In this document: positions 49,844-57,537 of the stretch, in pieces
Numbering within the stretch: position 1 is the stretch's first letter
How the letters are laid out: each line of letters starts with the position of its first letter
NCBI GenBank assembly: GCA_903925075.1
Contig: CAIYDQ010000144.1
Location: forward strand, 1 to 64,000
Source of the DNA: an uncultured Geobacter sp.
Lineage (GTDB): Bacteria > Desulfobacterota > Desulfuromonadia > Geobacterales > Geobacteraceae
Direction: 5' to 3'
DNA length: 64,000 bases
The notes under the pieces: generated by a model
Databases searched by the model: none
What the model was told of the DNA's origin: nothing
Seen by the model: only the letters and a program-made list of their open reading frames with translations
Translations under genes and position numbers: made by a program

Positions 49844-50116
49844 ATGAAAAAGCTGATCGCCGCCGTAGCCCTGATGATGTTAAGCGCAGCAGCCGTATTG
49901 GCCGCTGACACCATTACCCTCCCCGCCAAAAACGGAGACATAACCTTTCCCCACAAGAAACACCAGGAGATGCTCAAAGACTGTAAAATCTGCCACGAGA
50001 AAGGACCCGGGAAGATCGAAGGCTTCGGCAAGGAGTTTGCTCACAAGACCTGCAAGGGATGCCACACGGATAAGGGCGCCGGCCCGAGCAAGTGCTCCGA
50101 ATGCCACAAGAAGTAA
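49844..50116 (+). CDS. ppcA: periplasmic triheme cytochrome c7 (PpcA family)
   Basis: The 90-residue precursor starts at MKKLIAAVALMMLSAAAVLA, a signal peptide cut before ADTITLPAK; the ATG two codons earlier is too close to AAGGAG. The mature 70 residues contain three heme motifs (CKICH, CKGCH, CSECH) and the PpcA stretch KGPGKIEGFGKE. These cytochromes shuttle electrons across the periplasm in extracellular metal reduction. A terminator follows. Confidence 0.94.
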   Translation: MKKLIAAVALMMLSAAAVLAADTITLPAKNGDITFPHKKHQEMLKDCKICHEKGPGKIEGFGKEFAHKTCKGCHTDKGAGPSKCSECHKK

Positions 50117-50132
50117 TCTGCCGGTCGGCAAA

Positions 50133-50160
50133 AAGAAGGCGACCCCGAGGTCGCCTTCTT
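50133..50160 (+). terminator. Rho-independent terminator after ppcA
   Basis: AAGAAGGCGACC and GGTCGCCTTCTT form a 12-base stem with a short CCGA loop, followed by TGT. Confidence 0.85.
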
Positions 50161-50212
50161 TGTATTCCCCGCACCTGCCCACGCCCGCCCCTGCCCACGC
50201 CCGTCCCTGCCT

Positions 50213-50244
50213 GTCCATGCCGTCCATGCCGTCCATGCCGTCCA
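50213..50244. repeat. GTCCATGCC nonamer tandem repeat
   Basis: Three exact units (50213-50239) plus GTCCA, preceded by looser repeats of CCCACGCCC and CCTGCC from 50168. It lies between the ppcA terminator and the convergent DRTGG gene. Three units of nine bases are too few and too short for CRISPR. Confidence 0.75.
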
Positions 50245-50265
50245 AGGGGCAGGTCAAAAAAACCC

Positions 50266-51369
50266 CTACGTCGAGGCGAAAAGCGCGTCGATGGCGTCGA
50301 AGTCCAGCCCTTCGTCGGCCAGCGAGCGGATCAGGTCGAGCTTTTCGGTGTCTTCGGCGGTGATCTTGGAGACGTCTTCGGCGATGACGCGGTAAAGCTC
50401 GGCCGTGGAGAAATGATCGGTCCGCAGGTAGGGGATGTTGCTGCGGTCGATGATGCGCTGGGTGATGGTGCTGACCGGCGAGAGCCCGGGGATGATCAGC
50501 CCGGAAATCAAGGGCCGGTATTCCGGCATCTGATAAAGGTTGGCGAGCGTCACCAATAATTCGTCACGGCTGCTGGTGACCAGCAGCAGCGAGGACTCCC
50601 TCAGCATCTCGGTAACGCGCTGGGTGGAGGCGGCGCCAATCTGAACGTGGTGGATGATGCGGCTGACTTCGCGGCGGTTGCCGTGCAGCGGCAGGTCCAA
50701 AAGCCGCGAGATGCGGCGCAGCGTCGGGTTGGCAAGCACCTTCTTGTAATCGAAGCCGCCGATTACCGAAAAAGGCTGATCGGCCAGGGCGCGACGCAGG
50801 TAATCGAGCGTTTGCTCGCGCTTTTCGGCGAAGATCTTGTTTACCAGCACCGCGCGCACGTCGGCGCCCTCCAGCTTGAAAAGCGCGGTATTCATGGCGA
50901 TGGTGTCGATGACGTTGCCGACCCCGCCGCCGGTGACCATCAGCACGGGCGCGTCCAGCATGCGCGCGATCTGCGCGTTGGAAAGCTTGAGCACGGTGCC
51001 GACGCCCGGATGACCCGACCCCTCGATGATGATCAGATCGCACTGTTTTTCCAGTTCCGCGAAGGAATCGAGTATCTGTTCCCTCAACGCGGGGAGGGAG
51101 ATTTTGCCGTCGATCGCCAGCCGGGAGGTGTCGGGATAGACCACCACCGGCGACATGTAGCGCAGATCCTTAGTGAGGCCGAAGACCTGCGCGATCAGGG
51201 CCGCATCCTTGTCCACCGAATGACCCCGCAGCATGGCGGGCTTGGGGCCCAGAGGCTTCATGAAGCCGACCCTGCCGTATTTCTGCTGGGCTCGGTGCAG
51301 AAGCGAGATGCAGACCGTGGTCTTGCCGATGTTTTGCCCGGAGGCAGCGATGAATATCTTTTTTGCCAT
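50266..51369 (-). CDS. P-loop ATPase with DRTGG domain (phosphotransacetylase N-terminal-like)
   Basis: The 367-residue protein has an N-terminal dethiobiotin synthetase-like P-loop (FIAASGQNIGKTTVCISLL), IIEGSGHPGVG and MVTGGGVGNVIDT, then a DRTGG-type domain (about residues 220-340, LLLVTSSRDELLV and SGLIIPGLSPVS). This is the arrangement of the regulatory N-terminus of long phosphotransacetylases, but the catalytic domain is lacking. It likely senses a nucleotide or cofactor; the precise role is unknown. Confidence 0.82.
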   Translation of the reverse strand: MAKKIFIAASGQNIGKTTVCISLLHRAQQKYGRVGFMKPLGPKPAMLRGHSVDKDAALIAQVFGLTKDLRYMSPVVVYPDTSRLAIDGKISLPALREQILDSFAELEKQCDLIIIEGSGHPGVGTVLKLSNAQIARMLDAPVLMVTGGGVGNVIDTIAMNTALFKLEGADVRAVLVNKIFAEKREQTLDYLRRALADQPFSVIGGFDYKKVLANPTLRRISRLLDLPLHGNRREVSRIIHHVQIGAASTQRVTEMLRESSLLLVTSSRDELLVTLANLYQMPEYRPLISGLIIPGLSPVSTITQRIIDRSNIPYLRTDHFSTAELYRVIAEDVSKITAEDTEKLDLIRSLADEGLDFDAIDALFAST

Positions 51370-51570
51370 GCTGATCCCCTGGTTGACAGGTGCATTCGGT
51401 CATCGGCGGACGGCGCGAGCCAAAAGCCGCCCGGATTTGACCAGACCCATAATCGTACGCAGGCGCGGAGAAGTCAAGCCTGAAGCCGGGGTGGAGAGGA
51501 CGCACGGGGGAAAGAGGCGAATTATTCGGGTATTGTCAGGCGCCGGCCAACGGGTGTAACATGTCTACTC

Positions 51571-52239
51571 ATGAATGCATCGGAAATTGAAGAAAGGATT
51601 GTCTATTACAGCGAGGCGGAGGAACTGGCCAACCGCTGCACCCACGGATTCGGACTTCTGCTCAGCCTGATCGGCGTGATCGCCCTGCTCGGGCTGGCCC
51701 TTGGCCAGCACGACGTCTACCGCGTCGTTTCCGCCAGCATTTACGGCGGGGCGATGGTGACCTTCTATTGCTTGTCTACGGCCTATCACAGCGTCCGTAA
51801 GCCGTATGTCCGCTACGTCTTTCGCATCCTGGATCACGTCAGCATTTACCTGATGATCGCCGGGAGCTACACCCCCTTCGGGCTGGTCACCTTGCACGGT
51901 CCTTGGGGATGGTCGATGTTGGGGGTGGTCTGGGGATTGGGCACGGTGGGGGCCATCCTGAAGATATTCACCATCCACCGGCTGCGCGTCATCGGCCCGC
52001 TCCTGTACATCGGGCTCGGCTGGAGCGTGGTGATCGCCCTCAAGCCTCTGTCCGCGGCGCTGGCCGGCCAGGGACTGGCGCTGCTCTTTCTCGGCGGCGC
52101 TGCGTACACCGTCGGCGTCGTCTTTTATCTCTGGGACCGCCTCCCCTTCAATCACGCCATCTGGCATCTCTTCGTGCTGGCCGGAAGCGCCTGCCATTTC
52201 GGCGCCATCTTCTATTACGTAACGCCGCGCCACCTTTAA
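51571..52239 (+). CDS. hemolysin III/TrhA family membrane protein
   Basis: The 222-residue protein has seven membrane helices and the PAQR/HlyIII metal-site histidines (NRCTHGFGLLL, TAYHSVRK, HLFVLAGSACHFGAI). The family affects membrane energetics and fatty acid homeostasis. It converges with the radical SAM gene with one base between stops. No strong ribosome-binding site precedes the ATG. Confidence 0.92.
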   Translation: MNASEIEERIVYYSEAEELANRCTHGFGLLLSLIGVIALLGLALGQHDVYRVVSASIYGGAMVTFYCLSTAYHSVRKPYVRYVFRILDHVSIYLMIAGSYTPFGLVTLHGPWGWSMLGVVWGLGTVGAILKIFTIHRLRVIGPLLYIGLGWSVVIALKPLSAALAGQGLALLFLGGAAYTVGVVFYLWDRLPFNHAIWHLFVLAGSACHFGAIFYYVTPRHL

Positions 52240-52240
52240 A

Positions 52241-53668
52241 TTAAACCGACGGCGGGGCGTCCGCCAGGTGCCAGGGGCATTTCTTCTGCATCTGTGCCAT
52301 GGCGTGCAGATAGACCTCCGCTTTCTCCCTCATGGCCCGGCAATAGTCCGGATGGGGCTTGCGGGTGTGACCGGTCATGTCGTAGTGAGTGGCGAAGCAT
52401 CCTCCGGCGCAGGTGTAGCGAATCCAGCAAGCGCGGCACGACAGTCGGCTCTCTCCGGGACCGTCCAGGGAGTCGCGCAGCGGCAGGCAGTCGTCGCAGC
52501 CGGCCTGCCCCATGGCGAAGTGGTTGCGATCGGCGAAAGCTATGCACGGGAAAACCTGGCCGCGGCTGTCGATGGCGAGGGTGCTCCTGCCGGCGCCGCA
52601 CGGCATGGCGGCGCGGCTGCCGCGCCTGAGCCTGGCGATGTCGTCCAGCAGGTTGGAGAGGAAGGGGATTTCGCTCAACTCACGGTAGCAGCTGATGGCG
52701 TCGACGTAGTAGGCCAAAAATTCTCGCAGCTCGGCGATCTGCCGCTGCGGCGGAACCACCAACTCCCGGTAGCCACTGTCCTCCTGATAGCCGGTTTCGT
52801 GGCAGTACTCCAGCTCGATGCGCCGCAAACCATGGACGCTGAGCTGGCGGAAGGTGTCGAGATAGGAGTCCGAGCGGGAGGTCAACGTGGCGCGCAGGGC
52901 GAGCAGCTTGGGATTGGGGAAGGCTCGGATGTTCTCCACGATCCGTAGCCAAGTTCCCTCGCCGGAAACGCCAGGCCGCTGCAGATCGTGGATGGCCTGG
53001 CTGCCGTCCAGGCTCACCCCGATCTCGGAAAAATGACTGGCCAGGAACTGCGCGGCCTTTCCCTCAAGGAGCAAGCCGTTGGTGTCCAGGGTGAAATGGA
53101 AATTCTTGGCAAGGCGCGCCTCCTGCCGGCGCAACTCCAGGGTGATCCTCTCCAGGGTGATCCTCTCCAGGGCCGGAAAATTGAGCAGCGGCTCGCCGCC
53201 GTAGAACTTTATGAAGATGTCCGTTTCGGCGGAGGCTTCGGCCAGCGAGACGATCAGCTCGGTAACGAGCCGCGTTTCCCGCCGAGCCATCAGCCGCGGT
53301 TCCCTTCCGAAGCTTCCCCCCCGGTTCCAGCAGTAGCAGCAGGCCATGTTGCAGGTTTGCGCGAGGTAGAGGGAAAAAGAGCTCAAGGCGCTGCCGTCCC
53401 GGGCTTGGTCGGTGAGGCGCGGGGCGAGGCGAGATTCCTTTCGCTCCGCGTGCACGAGGTCGCGCAGCTCGCCTGCCAGCACCGCCTGCTCCGCTATCGC
53501 AGTCCGCGGCAGTCGATGCAGGTTACTCCAGGAAGCTTGCCGGCCGGTCGGCAGGGCGAGTTCGGCAAACAGGCTGGCAGCGGACTCGCTCAGCTGGTAA
53601 AGTCGCGCCGAACAAGGGAAGAAGAGAAAATATTCGCCTTCCGCCGTAAAGGCGTGAAAGTCGATCAT
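52241..53668 (-). CDS. radical SAM/SPASM peptide-maturase-like enzyme
   Basis: The 475-residue protein starts at MIDFHAFTAEGEYFL with AAGG ahead; an ATG two codons earlier is too close. The N-terminal 95 residues look like a peptide-recognition segment, as in PeaB/SCIFF maturases. The radical SAM cluster is TCNMACCYC (Cys106, 110, 113), with FYGGEPLLNF. Many C-terminal cysteines (MPCGAG, FPCIAF, CDDC, SCRACWIRYTCAGGCF, DYCRAM, KKCPW) form SPASM clusters. It follows a 145-residue unknown protein, so it may modify that protein. A housekeeping anaerobic sulfatase maturase is less likely because no sulfatase is nearby. Confidence 0.82.
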   Translation of the reverse strand: MIDFHAFTAEGEYFLFFPCSARLYQLSESAASLFAELALPTGRQASWSNLHRLPRTAIAEQAVLAGELRDLVHAERKESRLAPRLTDQARDGSALSSFSLYLAQTCNMACCYCWNRGGSFGREPRLMARRETRLVTELIVSLAEASAETDIFIKFYGGEPLLNFPALERITLERITLELRRQEARLAKNFHFTLDTNGLLLEGKAAQFLASHFSEIGVSLDGSQAIHDLQRPGVSGEGTWLRIVENIRAFPNPKLLALRATLTSRSDSYLDTFRQLSVHGLRRIELEYCHETGYQEDSGYRELVVPPQRQIAELREFLAYYVDAISCYRELSEIPFLSNLLDDIARLRRGSRAAMPCGAGRSTLAIDSRGQVFPCIAFADRNHFAMGQAGCDDCLPLRDSLDGPGESRLSCRACWIRYTCAGGCFATHYDMTGHTRKPHPDYCRAMREKAEVYLHAMAQMQKKCPWHLADAPPSV

Positions 53669-53785
53669 GACCATCCTTGTGGGGGGATTTATTCGGCAAG
53701 CCTTCGTCCGGCAAGCCTGTCGCAAAGAGCGCCCCAGCCGGCTCCGGCGGGCCAAGGCCGCCGGAGCCGGCCGGAGCTTGCCGGA

Positions 53786-54223
53786 TCACTTGGTGTCTTT
53801 GTAGACGGTGAGCCGCGAGGGAAGCCTGCGGACGGAATACTTCCCGTCCTGGTCGCGGATGAACCAGATCCTGCCGGGGTGCCGCACCTCGACCTGGACG
53901 CGCTCGGACAGGGTGATCCCCTGTTGGATGAATCTGCTGCGCAGGACGGGGCTGATCAGGCCCTGGTCAAGTTGCGCCGCCTGCTCGGAGGGGACCGAAA
54001 AAAGCGAACTGTCCGGCAAGGAAAACATGGAACAGGCGCCGACGCCGGTGCGAGAGGCCAGGTGGTGGGATTCGGTCGTGCAGGTGTGATTCACCTGTAT
54101 GGAGTCGATGCATTGCGGCAGGGGGCTCTTGGCGATGGAGCTGCCGCCTTCCGAGATCAATCTGATATGCCGGGAATGGCCGGCTCTTTTACGCTGCAGG
54201 TCCTGAAAAGGGTGCTGACTCAT
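53786..54223 (-). CDS. unknown 145-residue protein upstream of a radical SAM maturase
   Basis: The ATG at 54223 is preceded by GGAGGACC; the longer frame is rejected. Residues 1-70 are polar, low in order and contain Cys38, Cys48 and Cys64 (PQCIDS, HTCTTES, GACSMF). Residues 85-142 look like a compact beta-rich domain (QVEVRHPGRIWFIRD, GKYSVRR). No signal peptide and no family I can name. It has a strong predicted promoter and precedes the radical SAM gene by about 117 bases on the same strand. It could be the maturase substrate or a carrier; both are inferences. Confidence 0.6.
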   Translation of the reverse strand: MSQHPFQDLQRKRAGHSRHIRLISEGGSSIAKSPLPQCIDSIQVNHTCTTESHHLASRTGVGACSMFSLPDSSLFSVPSEQAAQLDQGLISPVLRSRFIQQGITLSERVQVEVRHPGRIWFIRDQDGKYSVRRLPSRLTVYKDTK

Positions 54224-54363
54224 GGTGGTCCTCCGTTGTCTCGACGGGATCTCTGGATGCTGCGCACTGACTGTGTACCGCTCCGGGACGGCGCGGTTCC
54301 GGGGATGCGTGATTAGGGCGGCGAGCGCGCGACGCACATTAATTCCAACGCTTGAACCAACTC

Positions 54364-54391
54364 ATTATCGGTAAAAATAATAAAATGTCAA
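54364..54391 (-). promoter_or_regulatory. sigma-70-like promoter for the 145-residue protein/radical SAM operon
   Basis: On the minus strand TTGACA (54391-54386) is separated by 16 bases from GATAAT (54369-54364), inside a very AT-rich stretch. This is one of the best promoter matches in the window. Confidence 0.6.
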
Positions 54392-54558
54392 TTATGATTT
54401 CTTAATTTATGTTCAGGGAGACCCTCCTTGTCGATGGGGAGGGACGGGGTAGGAGCCGTTAAGTCAAGGGAACAACAGCGGTTTCCTTCGGCCAAACTTT
54501 GTTGGGTAGAGGGTGAGGAGCACTGCCGTTAAATTAAAGGTTGGGTGAATCAAAAAGC

Positions 54559-54581
54559 CCCTCCCCCTTGATGGGGGAGGG
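54559..54581. repeat. short GC hairpin, CCCTCCCCC/GGGGGAGGG type (reverse copy)
   Basis: CCCTCCCCC, TTGAT loop, GGGGGAGGG: the reverse complement of the hairpin at 227-249. It is just downstream of the cytochrome c7 stop on the minus strand and may serve as its terminator. Confidence 0.6.
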
Positions 54582-54611
54582 ATGGGGAGAGGGTGGAACG
54601 CTGGTAATGGA

Positions 54612-54896
54612 TCACTTCTTGTGGCACTCGTTGCATTTCACGGGTCCTTTCCCCATCTCGGTGTGGCATCCCTTGCAGGTTTTGTGCGCCCAATCCTTGC
54701 CCAGATCGGCGATCTTGCCCCCCTGGTCGGTTTCGTGGCACTTGGTGCAGGCCATCTCTTTCATTTCCTGGTGCATTTTGTGGGGGAAGGTGACGTTGCC
54801 GTTTTTTGCCGGAAGCTGCACCACCGCGCTGCCGGCGGCGTAGGCCAGACCTGTGCACAATAGCGACAGGGCAACAACTGCGATCATACGGTTCAT
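54612..54896 (-). CDS. periplasmic triheme cytochrome c7 (PpcA family paralogue)
   Basis: The 94-residue precursor starts at MNRMIAVVALSLLCTGLAYA, a signal peptide, with AAAGGAG ahead. Heme motifs are CTKCH, CKGCH and CNECH; FPHKMHQEM and KDWAHKTCKGCHTEMGKGP follow the PpcA pattern, but the KGPGKIEGFGKE segment is changed to ETDQGGKIADLGKDW. It is a second c7 about 4.8 kb from ppcA and divergent from the helicase gene. Duplication and specialisation within the Ppc family is known in Geobacter. Confidence 0.93.
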   Translation of the reverse strand: MNRMIAVVALSLLCTGLAYAAGSAVVQLPAKNGNVTFPHKMHQEMKEMACTKCHETDQGGKIADLGKDWAHKTCKGCHTEMGKGPVKCNECHKK

Positions 54897-55007
54897 TGGC
54901 GATCTCCTTTGCGTTGAGGTGAAATTTCCCAGCCAAGAGGATAGCCGTTCGGGCCGGTATTGCAAGTATCCGTCAAGCTTGACGAAAAGGCTCAATCAGG
55001 TGCGCGC

Positions 55008-57395
55008 ATGAAACCCGCCAACGACCTCATCAACATCGCCATCGGCGATTTCGCGCTCCCCGTGCCGGCTACCGGCAGCATCGAGGCGCATTCGGGCTTC
55101 GGGCGCGCGGCCGCGGACGGACAGGAGATTCACCGGCGGCTGCAAAAGAAACGCGGCCTGGCCGATCCCCGCTACCAGGCGGAGGTGCAGGTAAGCAGGG
55201 TCTTCGCCAGGGGAGGATTCCGATTCCAGATCGGCGGCAGGATGGACGGCATCTTCAGGCACGAGCTGCCGGCCATCGAGGAGATAAAGACCTGCTTCCA
55301 GGTCGGCGAGCTCAAGCGCCGCCTGGCCGGCCCGCCGCTGGAGCATCCGTACTCCCTGCAACTGCTTACCTACGGCTACTTCTACTGGCTGGAACACGGC
55401 CTCCTTCCCCTTTTGCGCTTCCAGCTGATCTCTTCCCGCAACGGGCGCAGCGAAGAGTTGGCGCTCGAGCTGGATCTGCAGGCTTACCAAGCCTGGCTGG
55501 AGCTGCGCCTGGACGAACTGGTGCTGGCAGCCGAGCGGGCGCGCAAAACGACGCTGCGAAGAAAGAAGATCGCCGCCGACTTCGCCTTTCCCTTCGCCGC
55601 GCCCCGCCCCGGCCAGATCGAGTTGATGCAGGAAATCGAACAGGGGATGGCGCGAGAGCGCCCGATGCTGCTGCAGGCGCCGACCGGGTTGGGCAAGACC
55701 GTGGGGGTGCTGCACCCGGTGTTGAAGGAGGCCCTGGGGCGGGGGCAGAGGGTGGTCTACGTCACCCCCAAGAACAGCCAGCATGCGGTGGCGGAGGATG
55801 CCGTGCAGCGCTTCCGGGAGAGCGGCGCCAAACTGAGGTCGCTCAGCGTCACGGCGAAAGGCAAGATCTGCTTTAAGAACGAGCCGATCTGCACCCCGGA
55901 GTACTGCGAGTACGCCCGCGATTATTACGGCAAGCTCGCCCGCCACGGGCTCGTGGAACTTTTGGCCAAGAAAAGGAAACTGCAGGCGGCGAGCTTCCGG
56001 GAGCTGGGCGAGCAGTACCGGGTCTGTCCTTTCGAGCTGCAGATCGACTCGGCCATGCTCGCCGACGTGGTCATTTGCGATTACAACTACGTCTTCGCCC
56101 CGCGTTCGGCCTTGGGGCGGGCCGGGGGGCTGGAAGTCGAGCAGGTCGGCAAGCCGAACCTGGTGATCGACGAGGCGCACAACCTGCCGTCGCGCGCCAT
56201 GGCCTATTATTCGCCGGGACTCTCCTGCGCGCTCCTGGAGTCGATGCGCGAAGGGGTGCGCCTACTGCCGGCGCCCTTCCGGAGCGAGGCCGAGGATCTG
56301 CTGGAGCGCTGCCTGCAGGCGGTGTCGGCGTGCTGCGCAGGCAGGAGCGCCGCCCGCATCGAACCTCCGCTCGACTCCTTTCTGGAAGTGGACGGGGCGC
56401 TGCGCGCCTTCTTGTCGCGCTATCTGGAGGCCGAGCTGGAGATCGGGCAGCAGGACCCGGTGCTGCGGCTGAGCTTTTACTGGTCGGAGTTTGCGCAGAC
56501 CCTGGAACTGGCGGCCGGCGCCGAGAAACAGGAGTTTTTCGTCTCCTGCCAATCGGGACAGGGAGGGGGGAGCGTGAAAATCACCTGCTGCGACGCCTCC
56601 GCCCTGATCAAGGAGCGCTACCTCGATTACCGGCAGGTGGTGGCCTTCTCGGCCACGCTGAAGCCGTTCGAGTATTACGCCGCGCTGAGCGGGCTGGACC
56701 CCGCCCGGGTCAGGACGGCGGAGTTTCACAGCCCCTTTCCGGCCGAGCGGCGCAAGCTGCTGATCATCCCGCAGGTCTCCACCAGATACGCGCGCCGCGA
56801 GCGCAACTACGCCAGGATCGCCCAGGCGGTGGAAAGGATCAGCGCGCTTCGTCCCGGCAACTATTTCGTCTTCTTCCCCAGTTTCGACTTTCTGGAGCGG
56901 GTGGCCCAGCTGTTTCGGGCGCCGCAGGGGTTCGAGCTCCTCAGGCAGGAGCGGGGCATGAGCGGAGCCAGGACCCGGGAGATCCTGGACCGGCTGCGGG
57001 TGCCAGGGGCGCCGACGCTGGTCTTCGCCGTGCAGGGGGGCTCGCTGGCCGAGGGGGTCGATTACGCCGGAGAGATGGCGATCGGGGCGTTCGTGATCGG
57101 TCCGCCGCTTCCCGGCTTCGATCTGGAGCGGGAGGAGATGCGAGGCTATTATCAGCGCCGCTACGACGCGGGTTTCCAGTACGCCTACGCCATTCCGGCC
57201 ATGGCCAAGGCCATCCAGTCCGCCGGCCGGGTGATCCGCTCCGAGACCGACCGCGGCCTGATCGTGCTCATGGACGACCGCTTTCTGGAAACCATGTACA
57301 GCAGCGCCATGCCGGCCGACTGGTTCCGGTCCGCCGCCTCGGAGCTGGTTTCGGGGGCCATCCTGCAGGAGGTATCCAGCTTCTGGTCGCGTTGA
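55008..57395 (+). CDS. Cas4-like nuclease domain fused to an XPD/DinG-like iron-sulfur helicase
   Basis: The 795-residue protein starts at MKPANDLINIAIGDF. Residues 1-180 show a PD-(D/E)xK nuclease: Asp80 in GGRMDGIF, Glu92 and Lys94 in EEIKTC, and the QxxxY helix QLLTYGY. The helicase follows with Walker A APTGLGKT (Lys230), four cluster cysteines (Cys288, 295, 300, 340) as in XPD, and the DEAH box (388-391). C-terminal motifs include GGSLAEGVDY and QSAGRVIRSETDRG. It should unwind 5'-3' and may cut DNA. It is divergent from the cytochrome gene. Confidence 0.88.
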   Translation: MKPANDLINIAIGDFALPVPATGSIEAHSGFGRAAADGQEIHRRLQKKRGLADPRYQAEVQVSRVFARGGFRFQIGGRMDGIFRHELPAIEEIKTCFQVGELKRRLAGPPLEHPYSLQLLTYGYFYWLEHGLLPLLRFQLISSRNGRSEELALELDLQAYQAWLELRLDELVLAAERARKTTLRRKKIAADFAFPFAAPRPGQIELMQEIEQGMARERPMLLQAPTGLGKTVGVLHPVLKEALGRGQRVVYVTPKNSQHAVAEDAVQRFRESGAKLRSLSVTAKGKICFKNEPICTPEYCEYARDYYGKLARHGLVELLAKKRKLQAASFRELGEQYRVCPFELQIDSAMLADVVICDYNYVFAPRSALGRAGGLEVEQVGKPNLVIDEAHNLPSRAMAYYSPGLSCALLESMREGVRLLPAPFRSEAEDLLERCLQAVSACCAGRSAARIEPPLDSFLEVDGALRAFLSRYLEAELEIGQQDPVLRLSFYWSEFAQTLELAAGAEKQEFFVSCQSGQGGGSVKITCCDASALIKERYLDYRQVVAFSATLKPFEYYAALSGLDPARVRTAEFHSPFPAERRKLLIIPQVSTRYARRERNYARIAQAVERISALRPGNYFVFFPSFDFLERVAQLFRAPQGFELLRQERGMSGARTREILDRLRVPGAPTLVFAVQGGSLAEGVDYAGEMAIGAFVIGPPLPGFDLEREEMRGYYQRRYDAGFQYAYAIPAMAKAIQSAGRVIRSETDRGLIVLMDDRFLETMYSSAMPADWFRSAASELVSGAILQEVSSFWSR

Positions 57396-57537
57396 ACCGG
57401 CGGTTTTTCGAGCCGAATCGCCTTTTTTGCATTCAGGACCAAAAAAGGGTTTAATACCCGGTTGCATCGCTTGAAGACGTGTGAGATAGTGCGCTTTGCG
57501 CATAGCTCATAATCCAAGGCAAGGGGGCGCTCATCAA

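Larger units (their letters stand above)
54224..54611. other. promoter-bearing gap between the second cytochrome c7 and the unknown protein
   Basis: No gene is seen. An AT-rich stretch carries the promoter at 54364-54391 (minus). A CCCTCCCCC-type hairpin lies at 54559-54581, 30 bases after the cytochrome stop codon, and may act as its terminator. A leader of about 130 bases separates the promoter from the start codon at 54223. Confidence 0.6.

Noticed and set aside
50168-50244. Tandem repeats considered as a CRISPR array
   Set aside because: Units are nine bases, contiguous, without spacers and without cas genes nearby.
52988-54316. 442-residue plus-strand open frame opposite the radical SAM pair
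   Set aside because: No motif, and it crosses the start regions of two minus-strand genes with good ribosome-binding sites.
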